Assembly (NCBI GenBank): GCA_024693715.1
Contig: JAILKS010000043.1
Coordinates: 1 to 52,006, forward strand
Reading direction: 5' to 3'
DNA from: Treponema sp.
GTDB taxonomy: Bacteria > Spirochaetota > Spirochaetia > Treponematales > Treponemataceae
DNA: 52,006 nt
The notes beneath the pieces are model-generated. The model did no database searches and was not told the origin of the DNA. It was given only the letters and a program-made list of their open reading frames with translations. The position numbers and the translations under genes were made by a program. Below are positions 17,438 to 24,898 of this stretch, piece by piece; the first letter of the stretch is position 1, and the number at the start of each line of letters is the position of its first letter.

Positions 17438-18910
17438 ATGTCTATAAACGTTACGGAAGAATATAACAAAATACAGGAAAAAATAAAAAACGGTGGACTT
17501 ACACCGAAAGATAGAAATGCAATTCCTCAGATGCAGATGCCTCATAGAGACGCTAAACTGCGTGCAAGAATGATGGATGAAGTTGCACTTGGTTTTACAA
17601 AAGAACAGGCAATTGTAGAGGCTAACAGATGTTTGCAATGCGCAAAGCCTTTTTGTATAGATGGTTGCCCGGTAAACATTGATATTCCTGGCTTCATTAA
17701 GCAGATTGCAGAAGGTGAATTTAAAGAAGCGGTAGATACAATCAAAAAAACAAGTCTTTTACCGGCAATTTGTGGACGAGTATGTCCTCAGGAAAAGCAG
17801 TGCCAGGGAAAATGTACAGTCGGTAAAATCTGGAAATCTCCGGAAAAAGCTGTTTCCATTGGTCGTCTTGAAAGATTTGTCGCTGACTGGGAACGGGAAA
17901 ATAATCTTGTTACAATGCCGGAAGTTGCTGCAAAAACAGGCAAAAAGGTTGCAGTAATAGGTTCAGGTCCTGCCGGATTAACTGTAGCTGCTGATTGTGC
18001 ACGCGCAGGTCATTCTGTAACAGTTTTTGAAGCTTTTCATAAAGCTGGTGGTGTAATGATGTACGGTATTCCTGAATTTCGTCTTCCAAAAAAGATTGTT
18101 CAGGAAGAAATTGAGAATCTTAAAAAATTAGGCGTTCAGTTTGAAACAAATTTCCTTGTCGGAAGAACAGATACTCTTGATCAGCTTTTAGGTGAAAAAG
18201 GCTTCGATGCTGTATTTGTAGGAACTGGTGCCGGTCTTCCAAAATTCATGAATATTCCGGGTGAAAATTTAATAGGTGTTTTTTCTGCAAATGAATATTT
18301 AACCCGTGCAAATTTAATGAAAGGTTATGACAAAGATCATGCTGCAACTCCTATATATGATGCAAAACGTATTGTAGTATGCGGTGGTGGTAATGTTGCG
18401 ATGGATGCTGCCAGGATGGCTTTACGTCTTGGTGCAGAAGAAGTAATTGTTGTTTACCGGCGAACAAGAGCAGAAATGCCTGCACGAATAGAAGAAATTG
18501 CACATGCCGAAGAAGAAGGCATTGTTTTCCACTTTCTTGAAAATCCTGTTGAAATTCTTGGAAATGAGGATGGAAAAATTCGCGGCGTAAGATGTCTTTC
18601 TTATGAACTTGGTGAACCAGATGCATCGGGCAGAAGAAGTCCTGTTGCAATTGAAGGTTCTGAACATGAATTCCCTTGTGATGCATTGATTGTCGCATTA
18701 GGAAACGGTTCAAATCCTTTGCTTGTTTCTACAACTGATGGATTAGATGCAGATTCAAAAGGACATATTATTGTTGATGAAAAACAGGCAACCAGTCGTG
18801 CAAAAGTATGGGCTGGTGGTGATATTGTTCTTGGTGCGGCAACTATTATTCTTGCAATGGGCGAAGGGCGAAAGGCTGCGGCTGCAATAAACGAATATCT
18901 TTCTAAATAA
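17438..18910 (+). CDS. nfnB: NADH-dependent ferredoxin:NADP+ oxidoreductase, subunit B (GltA type)
   Basis: 490 residues. N-terminal Cys clusters CLQCAKPFCIDGCPVNI (about 67-83) and ICGRVCPQEKQCQGKC (about 111-126) hold two [4Fe-4S] centres. An FAD site GSGPAGLTVAADCARAG and an NADP site CGGGNVAMDAARMALRLG follow. It is homologous to the glutamate synthase small subunit, but the large GltB synthase is absent and NfnA is adjacent, which favours the Nfn reading: two reduced ferredoxin plus NADH reduce two NADP+. In an H2-producing fermenter this links hydrogenase, ferredoxin and biosynthetic NADPH. Confidence 0.9.
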   Translation: MSINVTEEYNKIQEKIKNGGLTPKDRNAIPQMQMPHRDAKLRARMMDEVALGFTKEQAIVEANRCLQCAKPFCIDGCPVNIDIPGFIKQIAEGEFKEAVDTIKKTSLLPAICGRVCPQEKQCQGKCTVGKIWKSPEKAVSIGRLERFVADWERENNLVTMPEVAAKTGKKVAVIGSGPAGLTVAADCARAGHSVTVFEAFHKAGGVMMYGIPEFRLPKKIVQEEIENLKKLGVQFETNFLVGRTDTLDQLLGEKGFDAVFVGTGAGLPKFMNIPGENLIGVFSANEYLTRANLMKGYDKDHAATPIYDAKRIVVCGGGNVAMDAARMALRLGAEEVIVVYRRTRAEMPARIEEIAHAEEEGIVFHFLENPVEILGNEDGKIRGVRCLSYELGEPDASGRRSPVAIEGSEHEFPCDALIVALGNGSNPLLVSTTDGLDADSKGHIIVDEKQATSRAKVWAGGDIVLGAATIILAMGEGRKAAAAINEYLSK

Positions 18911-18926
18911 ACAATAAAAGATTCTC

Positions 18927-18945
18927 AAATTTTTACCGATAATAA
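18927..18945 (+). promoter_or_regulatory. Copy 2 of the TTACCGATAAT motif, acting as promoter
   Basis: AAATTTTTACCGATAATAA, identical to 12594-12612. Its GATAAT end (18938-18943) is 6 bases before the ATG at 18950, so it can be the -10 of a leaderless message. A TAAA at 18915-18918 lies 17 bases before CCGATAA, close to the sigma-28 layout. Confidence 0.55.
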
Positions 18946-18949
18946 GAAT

Positions 18950-19783
18950 ATGGCAAGAAAAAAGACTACCGGACTGGCGGCAGCAGTATGCGTTCTGCTC
19001 GTCCTTGTAATAGCAGTATTATTTTTAGTAAAAAAAGATTCAATTATAACAAATCTTCAGGAAACAAATTTTTTCGGAAGAGTTTTTGGAAAAACACCTG
19101 AATTTGTAGAAAATCACGAATCGAAAAAAGAACAGACAGATGTTATAGAAGATGAAGAAGTGACAATCAAGGTTGAAACTGTTGAAAAACCATCTCCTGT
19201 TGCAAAAGCAGATAAAAAAGAAAATAAATCAGAACAGAAATCTGAGCAGAAGACAGAATCAAAGGCAGAATCAAAAAAAGAAGTAAAGCCTGAACCAAAA
19301 AAAGAAACAAAGACAGAACAGAAAAAAACTGAAGAACCTAAAAAAACAACAACAGTGACATATTCAGATGTTCAGCTTTGTTTTATTGAAATAGATGCAG
19401 ACGGCTCCTTGAACAGAAAAATAGTTAAACGCTCTGTTCCGAAAAATGATTCTCCATTAACAAATGCAATCAATCTTTTGCTGGCAGGACCAGACACTTC
19501 AAAATCAGCAGAAAAAAATTGTGTATCTTTAATTCCTCCCGGCACAAAGCTTCTTAGTGCAAAAGTCAGTGATGGAGTTGCGTATCTCAGCTTTAATGAT
19601 GCCTTTGAGATGAATCCGGATGGAGTTGAGGGATCGATAGGACAATTAATGCAGATAGTTTATACTGCTACCTCTTATTCGACGGTAAACAGTGTACAGT
19701 TCTTAATTGAAGGTCAGAAAAAAATATTCCTTGGAAGTGAAGGCCAGAGAATTGACGCTCCACTTTCAAGAAGTTCATTTTAG
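18950..19783 (+). CDS. GerMN-domain membrane-anchored protein
   Basis: 277 residues. One transmembrane helix (about 8-28), then a Lys/Glu-rich low-complexity linker (about 60-135) with repeated EQK and ESK/EPKK units that probably spans the periplasm. The C-terminal ~130 residues form a GerMN domain: LTNAINLLLAGPD, IPPGTKLLSAKVSDGVAYLSF, IGQLMQIVYTATSY and VQFLIEGQ. GerMN is named for the Bacillus GerM protein and also occurs in non-sporulating bacteria, where it is linked to the cell wall. No ribosome site; the -10-like GATAAT lies 6 bases before the ATG. The 3' end overlaps the facing gene by 4 bases. Confidence 0.82.
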   Translation: MARKKTTGLAAAVCVLLVLVIAVLFLVKKDSIITNLQETNFFGRVFGKTPEFVENHESKKEQTDVIEDEEVTIKVETVEKPSPVAKADKKENKSEQKSEQKTESKAESKKEVKPEPKKETKTEQKKTEEPKKTTTVTYSDVQLCFIEIDADGSLNRKIVKRSVPKNDSPLTNAINLLLAGPDTSKSAEKNCVSLIPPGTKLLSAKVSDGVAYLSFNDAFEMNPDGVEGSIGQLMQIVYTATSYSTVNSVQFLIEGQKKIFLGSEGQRIDAPLSRSSF

Positions 19784-20898
19784 TTTTCAAACGAACAGCT
19801 TTTGATTATTCCATCGTAATATGCTTTTTTCTTTGTGTAAGCATTCAGATTTACAGACAAAGAAAAGAGATTTACGTTTTCCTTACTGTTTGACGGAATA
19901 TTGATAAGTCTTGTCGTATAAATTATATTCTTTGAATCAGGTAAATATGATTTATATGAAATCTTTGTAAAGCGTTCATTTTCCGTTTTGTTTATTATTT
20001 CGATAGATGAAATATCTGTGTATGACTTTTCGCTTCCGGCAAGAAAAAGGCGGAGTGTCCATAAAGTCTTTTTTTCTGCATCATAATTATTTTTAAATGC
20101 AGTTCCATAAGCAGAAATGTTTGCTTCATCACCTAAAAGATAGATAAAATCATTTACCGCAGTCCAGTTTGAATCGATTATTACTTTTAAATTGTTGTCT
20201 TTGATATTTATTTCTGCAGGAACAGATTTTTTGAATTTCTGAACCTTTCCTTTGTTTTGAACGTTGCTGAAACCTTTAAATTCATCGAAAGATTTATCAT
20301 TGTTTGAGCTTAAACGACCGATTGTAACACAATCAAAAAGAACTTTTCCTGTATAATCAACGATAGATTTTACATTCCACAAAGGGATTAAAACATCGTA
20401 AAGCGTTGTAACTGTTCCGCCAAACTGATCATATTTTTCGGTAACCGCAAATCCGCTGTTTTTAAAAATATCTGAATTGATGTATCCCTTTGAAGCCGGC
20501 GAGATGTTTCCAACCTTTATTCTGCGTGATGAGAATTCATAAAGGATATCATGAAGATAGTTTAAAATTTCAATGTCTTCTTCATTGTTTTGAGGTGCCT
20601 GCAATATAACTTCACCTGTCATATCCCAGAAATTTGAAGCAGGATTTACTGTAACTGCAAGCGCAAGATTTTTCTCCATGAGTTTTTGTTTTGAATCATG
20701 CGGAGAATAATATCTTATCTGATAGGTTGAATCATCGTATTTTAAAAAACCGATGTAACTTTCTCTGCTGAAAGAGTAATCGCGGTAATAGACAAATTCT
20801 CCTGCTTTATCGGGAATATAAGAATTAAAGCCCGGCATTGCGATTGCAGTTGAAAAAGCGATAAAAAGAGTTGTAATAAGTAAAATTAATTTTTTCAT
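19780..20898 (-). CDS. Exported protein of unknown function
   Basis: 372 residues with a clear signal peptide (MKKLILLITTLFIAFSTAIA, cleavage after AIA). The mature part is mixed alpha/beta and rich in Tyr, Asn and Lys; no catalytic motif stands out. GGAAGGA precedes the ATG. It is downstream of proS, but a good terminator separates them, so it probably has its own weak promoter or depends on readthrough. The family is not recognised; it looks like a lineage-restricted periplasmic or envelope protein. Confidence 0.7.
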   Translation of the reverse strand: MKKLILLITTLFIAFSTAIAMPGFNSYIPDKAGEFVYYRDYSFSRESYIGFLKYDDSTYQIRYYSPHDSKQKLMEKNLALAVTVNPASNFWDMTGEVILQAPQNNEEDIEILNYLHDILYEFSSRRIKVGNISPASKGYINSDIFKNSGFAVTEKYDQFGGTVTTLYDVLIPLWNVKSIVDYTGKVLFDCVTIGRLSSNNDKSFDEFKGFSNVQNKGKVQKFKKSVPAEINIKDNNLKVIIDSNWTAVNDFIYLLGDEANISAYGTAFKNNYDAEKKTLWTLRLFLAGSEKSYTDISSIEIINKTENERFTKISYKSYLPDSKNIIYTTRLINIPSNSKENVNLFSLSVNLNAYTKKKAYYDGIIKSCSFEN

Positions 20899-20921
20899 TT
20901 TTTATTCCTTCCTTTATAAAT

Positions 20922-20960
20922 AAAAAAGCAGACTTCGTTTTAGTTACTCATGAAGTCTGC
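20922..20960 (-). terminator. Terminator of proS
   Basis: On the minus strand GCAGACTTC (20960-20952) and GAAGTCTGC (20936-20928) form a perfect 9-bp stem, followed by six T (20927-20922). It lies 8 bases beyond the proS stop. Confidence 0.88.
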
Positions 20961-20967
20961 CTTGTTT

Positions 20968-22722
20968 TTATGCATTTAATTCTGCAAGTTTTTCTTTTAC
21001 AATTTGAATTATTCTTGAGGCTGCCTGTTCAGCAGGAATAAGCTCTGGTGTTTCAGAATCTCTGAGTTTAAGTTCAACATTCGGAAGATTCTTATCACCG
21101 ACAACGATTCGGACAGGATAACCAATCAAATCTGCATCCTTAAATTTAACGCCAGGACGTTCATCGCGGTCATCAAGAAGGACATCAATTCCGGCAGTTG
21201 AAAGCTCCTCATAAAGCTTATCGGCAACTTCCTTCATTTTTTCTTTGTACATAACAGGAACAACTGCAACCTGGAATGGAGCGGTACTCATAGTCCACAT
21301 AATTCCGTTGTCGTCGTGATGTGCTTCGATAATACTTGCAAGTGTGCGGTCTACACCAATTCCGTAACATCCCATGATTGGAGTAACAAGCTTTCCGTTT
21401 ACATCAAGATAAGTTACGTTCATAGATTTAGTATATTTATCACCAAGCTTAAAGATGTGTCCAAGCTCGTTTCCTTTTTTTGAATAGAAGGTACCGCCGC
21501 ATTCAGGACAAATGTCGCCGGGTTTTACAATGCGGACATCAGCAGTCATAAAAGGAGTAAAGTCGCGGCCTGGTTCAACATGAATAAAGTGAACATCCTT
21601 TTTAAGACCGCCGGTTACAGCATCATGCATTGTCATAACAGTTTTATCTGCAATAACCTGAGCCTTTGTAAGCTTTACAGGACCAGCAAAACCAACAGGT
21701 GCGTCGGTAATCTTCACAACATCAGCTTCTTCTGCCAGTTCTACAGAGCTTGCCTTTAAGAGTGCACAAAGCTTTGCTTCATTAACATCAAGATCACCGC
21801 GGATACAAACAGCAACAAAATTACCCTTAAGCTCAACGCCAGGATTTTCTACTTTATAAATTAAAGTTTTGATAAATGCCTGTGGAGTAGTCTTAAGGAA
21901 CTCACTCAATTCTTCAATTGTACGAACATCTGGAGTTGGGATTTCTTCTACTGCCTTGTCGGTTGCAGTCTGAGGTTTGCCGTTAGAATCAAGAGCAACA
22001 TCATCCTTGCACGATGCTTTTTCTACGTTAGCGGCATATTTACAGTCAGGACAAAGAATAAGTGTGTCATCACCAACTTCGCTTTCAACCATGAATTCTT
22101 CGGAACCTGAACCACCCATAGCACCGGTATCGGCCTTTACGGAAATTGTTTCCAGTCCCATGCGCTTAAAGATTTTTCGGTAAGCGGCTGCTGCATTGTC
22201 GTAAGAAGCGTCCAGATCTGCCTGATCCTTATCAAAGGAATAAGCATCCATCATAGTAAATTCACGGCCTCTCATAACGCCATAACGAGGACGGATTTCA
22301 TCACGGTATTTAGTATTAATCTGATATAAAGTAAAAGGAAGCTGCTTGTAGGAATCTAGTCCGTCGCGAACAAGAGCAGTAAACGCTTCTTCTGCAGTTG
22401 GAGAAACAACCATATCCTGACCGCCACGATTCTGAGGTTTAAGCATTTCCGGGCCCATCTTTTCCCAGCGACCTGATTCCTTCCAGATTTCACCAGGCTG
22501 GATTACTGTTGGTTTCATTTCAAGCATTCCTGCTTTATCAAGCTCTTCCCGTATGATTTTTTCAATTTTCCTGAAGGCTTTAAGACCCATAGGCATATAT
22601 GAATAAAGACCGTTTCCAAGTTTACGGATAAGACCAGCTCTCATCATCAATTGATGGCTGGAAATAACTGCGTCATTAGGTGCTTCACGCAGCGTTGAAA
22701 TTATAAATTTTGATGCTTTCAT
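20968..22722 (-). CDS. proS: Prolyl-tRNA synthetase, bacterial type
   Basis: 584 residues, the length of bacterial-type ProRS. Class II catalytic domain with motif 2 around RDEIRPRYGVMRGREFTM (about 139-156). An editing (INS/YbaK-like) insertion spans roughly 225-390 and clears mischarged Ala-tRNA(Pro). Motif 3 follows in GCYGIGVDRTLASIIE, then the anticodon-binding domain with DVLLDDRDERPGVKF. Charges tRNA(Pro) in the cytoplasm. A TATAAT box (minus strand 22737-22732) lies 9 bases before the ATG with no ribosome site, so the leader is at most a few bases. A strong terminator follows. Confidence 0.97.
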   Translation of the reverse strand: MKASKFIISTLREAPNDAVISSHQLMMRAGLIRKLGNGLYSYMPMGLKAFRKIEKIIREELDKAGMLEMKPTVIQPGEIWKESGRWEKMGPEMLKPQNRGGQDMVVSPTAEEAFTALVRDGLDSYKQLPFTLYQINTKYRDEIRPRYGVMRGREFTMMDAYSFDKDQADLDASYDNAAAAYRKIFKRMGLETISVKADTGAMGGSGSEEFMVESEVGDDTLILCPDCKYAANVEKASCKDDVALDSNGKPQTATDKAVEEIPTPDVRTIEELSEFLKTTPQAFIKTLIYKVENPGVELKGNFVAVCIRGDLDVNEAKLCALLKASSVELAEEADVVKITDAPVGFAGPVKLTKAQVIADKTVMTMHDAVTGGLKKDVHFIHVEPGRDFTPFMTADVRIVKPGDICPECGGTFYSKKGNELGHIFKLGDKYTKSMNVTYLDVNGKLVTPIMGCYGIGVDRTLASIIEAHHDDNGIMWTMSTAPFQVAVVPVMYKEKMKEVADKLYEELSTAGIDVLLDDRDERPGVKFKDADLIGYPVRIVVGDKNLPNVELKLRDSETPELIPAEQAASRIIQIVKEKLAELNA

Positions 22723-22731
22723 AATGGAAAT

Positions 22732-22737
22732 ATTATA
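22732..22737 (-). promoter_or_regulatory. -10 box of proS with almost no leader
   Basis: TATAAT on the minus strand, 9 bases before the ATG. The -35 at a 17-base spacing reads TTTTCA, a weak match. No Shine-Dalgarno sequence lies between. Confidence 0.5.
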
Positions 22738-22773
22738 GTAAAAAATGAATGGTATGAAAATAGGTGTATAGGA

Positions 22774-22845
22774 GGGGGAAAGCTACGCTTCGCTACCGAG
22801 TTTTGTTTCCCATTAAAAGATTGGATAACAAAACTCGCTTCCCCC
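22774..22845. repeat. GC-rich nested hairpin element
   Basis: GGGGGAA (22774-22780) pairs with TTCCCCC (22839-22845), and inside it CGAGTTTTGTT (22797-22807) pairs exactly with AACAAAACTCG (22827-22837). The long nested foldback and GC content above the surroundings fit a dispersed, non-coding palindromic repeat such as a MITE- or REP-like unit. More GC-rich, partly palindromic sequence follows to about 22960. Confidence 0.7.
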
Positions 22846-22960
22846 TGGTCTCAACCCGCTACGCGGTTTTCGACATACCCCCTTCTCCTAGGTGGTTCCG
22901 CCCCCTAAAACCCCCATTAACCCATCTGTCATCCTCGGGCTTGCCCCGGGGATCTTTTAT
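22846..22960. repeat. Continuation of the GC-rich repeat, with a GGGCAAGCCC unit
   Basis: This stretch has short palindromes (CCGC-TA-CGCGG near 22854) and ends with the unit TCGGGCTTGCCCCGGGGAT (about 22934-22952). That unit is related, in reverse orientation, to the palindrome at 51826-51848: both read GGG-N-CAAGCCCGA followed by ATGACA. It forms the artificial C-terminus of the truncated ORF6N gene. Confidence 0.6.
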
Positions 22961-23212
22961 ATTACTGCCGCTTCCTTTGTTCATGATGAAATTTTTGCAC
23001 CTTGAAAGTTCTTCTACTTCCATATCCGATAGTTGAAACATAAAGTCGGAATCAAATCGTTCAATATTATTCTTGACTTGACGATTAAAGTTCTTTGTTT
23101 CATACCCATAAATCTGTGCCAGATCAAAATCCAGCATCACCTGCTGCCCGCGAATAACATGAATCTTTGAACGAATAGAGTTTTCTTCTAGAATTGAAAT
23201 TTCATTTTCCAT
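22859..23212 (-). pseudogene. Truncated ORF6N (KilA-N type) domain gene
   Basis: The first ~80 residues match the ORF6N domain of phage- and plasmid-related regulators: KIHVIRGQQVMLDFDLAQIY, ETKNFNRQVKNN and FDSDFMFQLSDME. Intact genes continue with a PYAFTEQG segment after GSNIK. Here the reading frame passes instead into repeat DNA, giving a Pro/Gly/Arg-rich tail (DPRGKPEDDRW onward) and an early stop. GGAGG with good spacing precedes the ATG, so the fragment may still be translated, but it is probably a remnant of a mobile-element gene cut by the repeat. Confidence 0.72.
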
Positions 23213-23301
23213 ACCATATCCTCCAGGAGTTTTTTTGAGATTCAGCGCCTGTCCAACACCGGGCCTGAATTATGGTAAAGAAAAAACGAAGAGATTATTA
23301 A

Positions 23302-23328
23302 GGGGCCTTCGACAAGCTAAGAAACCCC
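23302..23328 (+). repeat. Dispersed repeat, copy 1 (CTTCGACAAGCTNAG type)
   Basis: The core CTTCGACAAGCTAAGAAACC (23307-23326) is flanked by GGGG and CCCC that could pair. Related to 23841-23865 and, inverted, to 31440-31463. Confidence 0.6.
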
Positions 23329-23480
23329 GAGAATTATAACCACACATACTAAAAACGCTGATAAGTTGTTGGATATGACCTTCTGTGCAGTGGCTTTACA
23401 TTTTAAATATAATAATATTTAGAAGAAATGACAATTGAGAAATCTGGTAGAGGATAATTTCTGCGGAATACTTTCCCCTC

Positions 23481-23508
23481 TTGTAATATCCCCATAAATA
23501 TCTATAAT
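23481..23508 (+). promoter_or_regulatory. Likely promoter of the hydrogenase maturation operon
   Basis: TTGTAA (23481-23486), a 16-base spacer, TATAAT (23503-23508). Transcription would start near 23515, leaving an ~80-base leader before the ATG at 23596. I see no clear Rex-type operator. Confidence 0.55.
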
Positions 23509-23595
23509 TAAAGATACAAACAAATTATTTTTACTAACCCAAAAGGACTGGCGGTTTTGAAAGGGCGCGGGTGCTGATGGGGAAGGAGAATTATT

Positions 23596-23841
23596 ATGGA
23601 AACAAAGGTTGCTTTGATCGGCATTGCAGTTTCGGACTTAAATGCGGTGGAAAAGCTGAATCAGATTCTTCATGAGTACGGCGAGTACATAATCGGACGT
23701 ATGGGTATTCCTTACAAAAAAGAAAATATCTCTTTGATAAGTGTTGCTGTTGATGCGCCTATGGACAAGATTAACGCATTGAGCGGAAAGCTTGGGGCAA
23801 TTGACGGTATCAGTGCTAAAACTGTTTTTCCGAATAAATAG
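23596..23841 (+). CDS. TM1266-family putative hydrogenase-system regulator
   Basis: 81 residues. The beta-alpha-beta-beta-alpha-beta pattern is that of the small ACT-like TM1266 family (named iron-only hydrogenase system regulator): TKVALIGIAVSD, LNQILHEYGEYIIGRMGIPY, ISLISVAVDAPMDKINALSGKLG and a final strand GISAKTVF. The family is found beside hydE/hydF/hydG; how it acts, possibly through a metal or small ligand, is not established. Excellent GGAAGGAG ribosome site. It is first in the operon, and hydE follows after a 34-base gap that is mostly a dispersed repeat. Confidence 0.88.
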   Translation: METKVALIGIAVSDLNAVEKLNQILHEYGEYIIGRMGIPYKKENISLISVAVDAPMDKINALSGKLGAIDGISAKTVFPNK

Positions 23842-23865
23842 TGCTTCGACGGGCTCAGCAACCTC
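23841..23865 (+). repeat. Dispersed repeat, copy 2, between the TM1266-like gene and hydE
   Basis: GTGCTTCGACGGGCTCAGCAACCTC begins on the last base of the stop codon and fills most of the gap before hydE. It is related to 23302-23328 and to the inverse copy at 31440-31463. Confidence 0.65.
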
Positions 23866-23875
23866 AAAAAATCGA

Positions 23876-24898
23876 ATGACAGTTTTGAACGAATACTCAA
23901 AATCAGACATTTTAAATATCCTTTCTCATTTTAAAGATTTACAGCCGGATTTTACGACCCATGCACGGGAACTTCAGCAGGAGCATTTTGGAAACGGGGT
24001 TTTCATCCGTGGGCTCATAGAAGTTTCTTCATTCTGTCGCTGCGATTGTTTTTATTGCGGAATCCGAAAAAGTAATTCACAGGCGCAGCGTTACCGTCTA
24101 ATTGATGAACAGATTCTTGCCTGCTGTAAATATGGCTACGAAAAAGGCTTTCGAACTTTTGTACTTCAGGGCGGAGAAGACCTTCAGTTTTCTGCCCAGG
24201 GCCTTGCAGACCTTATTTCAAAAATCAAAAATCAGTACCCTGATTGTGCGGTAACTTTATCTCTTGGTGAGCGCGATTATGAAACCTATAAGCTCTGGCG
24301 GCAGGCTGGAGCAGACAGATATCTTCTTCGCCACGAAGCAGCAGATTCCCGTTTATATGAAAAACTTCACCCTGCTACACAAAGTCTTGAAAACAGGAAA
24401 GAGTGCCTTTTTAATTTAAAAGACCTCGGCTTTCAGGTAGGCTCCGGCTTTATGGTTGGCGCGCCTTTCCAGACAATCCAGGACCTGGCCCAGGACATCC
24501 TGTTCCTTCAGGAACTTAAACCTCACATGATCGGAATAGGACCTTTTGTTCCGCACAGGGCAACTCCTTTTGCAGACTATCCCGCCGGCAATGTAGAACT
24601 GACTCTTTTTTTAATAAGCCTCCTTCGTGTGATTTTTCCAAATGCATTAATTCCTGCAACCACTGCTCTGAACACTTTAAGCAAAACAGGACGAATAGAC
24701 GGAATAAGAGCGGGCGCAAATGTTGTAATGCCAAATCTGTCGCCGGAAGAAAATCGCAAAAAATATGATTTGTACGAAGGAAAATCAAAAGGTGGAATTG
24801 AAACGGCTGATGGCCTTAAAAGCCTGATGCGTGAAATGGAAAATATAAATTATAAAATCCTCTTGAACGAACGAGGGGATTACAGGAGTAACTTATGA
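23876..24898 (+). CDS. hydE: [FeFe]-hydrogenase maturase HydE, radical SAM
   Basis: 340 residues from the chosen ATG. Radical SAM cluster ligands are C54-x3-C58-x2-C61 (FCRCDCFYCGIRKSN). A TIM barrel follows, with FVLQGGED, the Arg/Glu-bearing YLLRHEAAD and VGSGFMVGAPFQ. HydE acts with HydG and HydF to build the diiron subcluster of the H-cluster. The frame is open upstream to a TTG at 23792, but family alignment favours the ATG at 23876. No ribosome site precedes it; the gap is repeat DNA, so translation may be weak or coupled to the gene before. The ATGA overlap with hydG shows coupling downstream. Confidence 0.95.
   Translation: MTVLNEYSKSDILNILSHFKDLQPDFTTHARELQQEHFGNGVFIRGLIEVSSFCRCDCFYCGIRKSNSQAQRYRLIDEQILACCKYGYEKGFRTFVLQGGEDLQFSAQGLADLISKIKNQYPDCAVTLSLGERDYETYKLWRQAGADRYLLRHEAADSRLYEKLHPATQSLENRKECLFNLKDLGFQVGSGFMVGAPFQTIQDLAQDILFLQELKPHMIGIGPFVPHRATPFADYPAGNVELTLFLISLLRVIFPNALIPATTALNTLSKTGRIDGIRAGANVVMPNLSPEENRKKYDLYEGKSKGGIETADGLKSLMREMENINYKILLNERGDYRSNL

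Larger units (their letters stand above)
23213..23595. other. 383-bp stretch without a gene, before the hydrogenase maturation operon
   Basis: It holds the upstream side of the ORF6N remnant, a decayed dispersed repeat (23302-23328), AT-rich sequence with no open frame of note, and the likely promoter of the hyd operon (23481-23508) with an ~80-base leader. I found no tRNA, SRP RNA or tmRNA signature in it. Confidence 0.6.

Noticed and set aside
22764..23036. Open frame of 90 residues on the plus strand
   Set aside because: It lies entirely in the GC-rich repeat and antisense to the ORF6N remnant, has no ribosome site, and its Pro/Ser/Leu-rich product matches nothing.
22723..23595. Search for tRNA, SRP RNA, tmRNA or CRISPR repeats in the largest gap
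   Set aside because: No cloverleaf, no conserved SRP loop, no regularly spaced repeats; only dispersed palindromic repeats and a gene remnant.
23461..23595. Rex-type operator before the hydrogenase operon
   Set aside because: No TTGTGA-N-TCACAA-like palindrome found; the GAGAAAT...ATTTCT pairing at about 23434-23460 is too loose.
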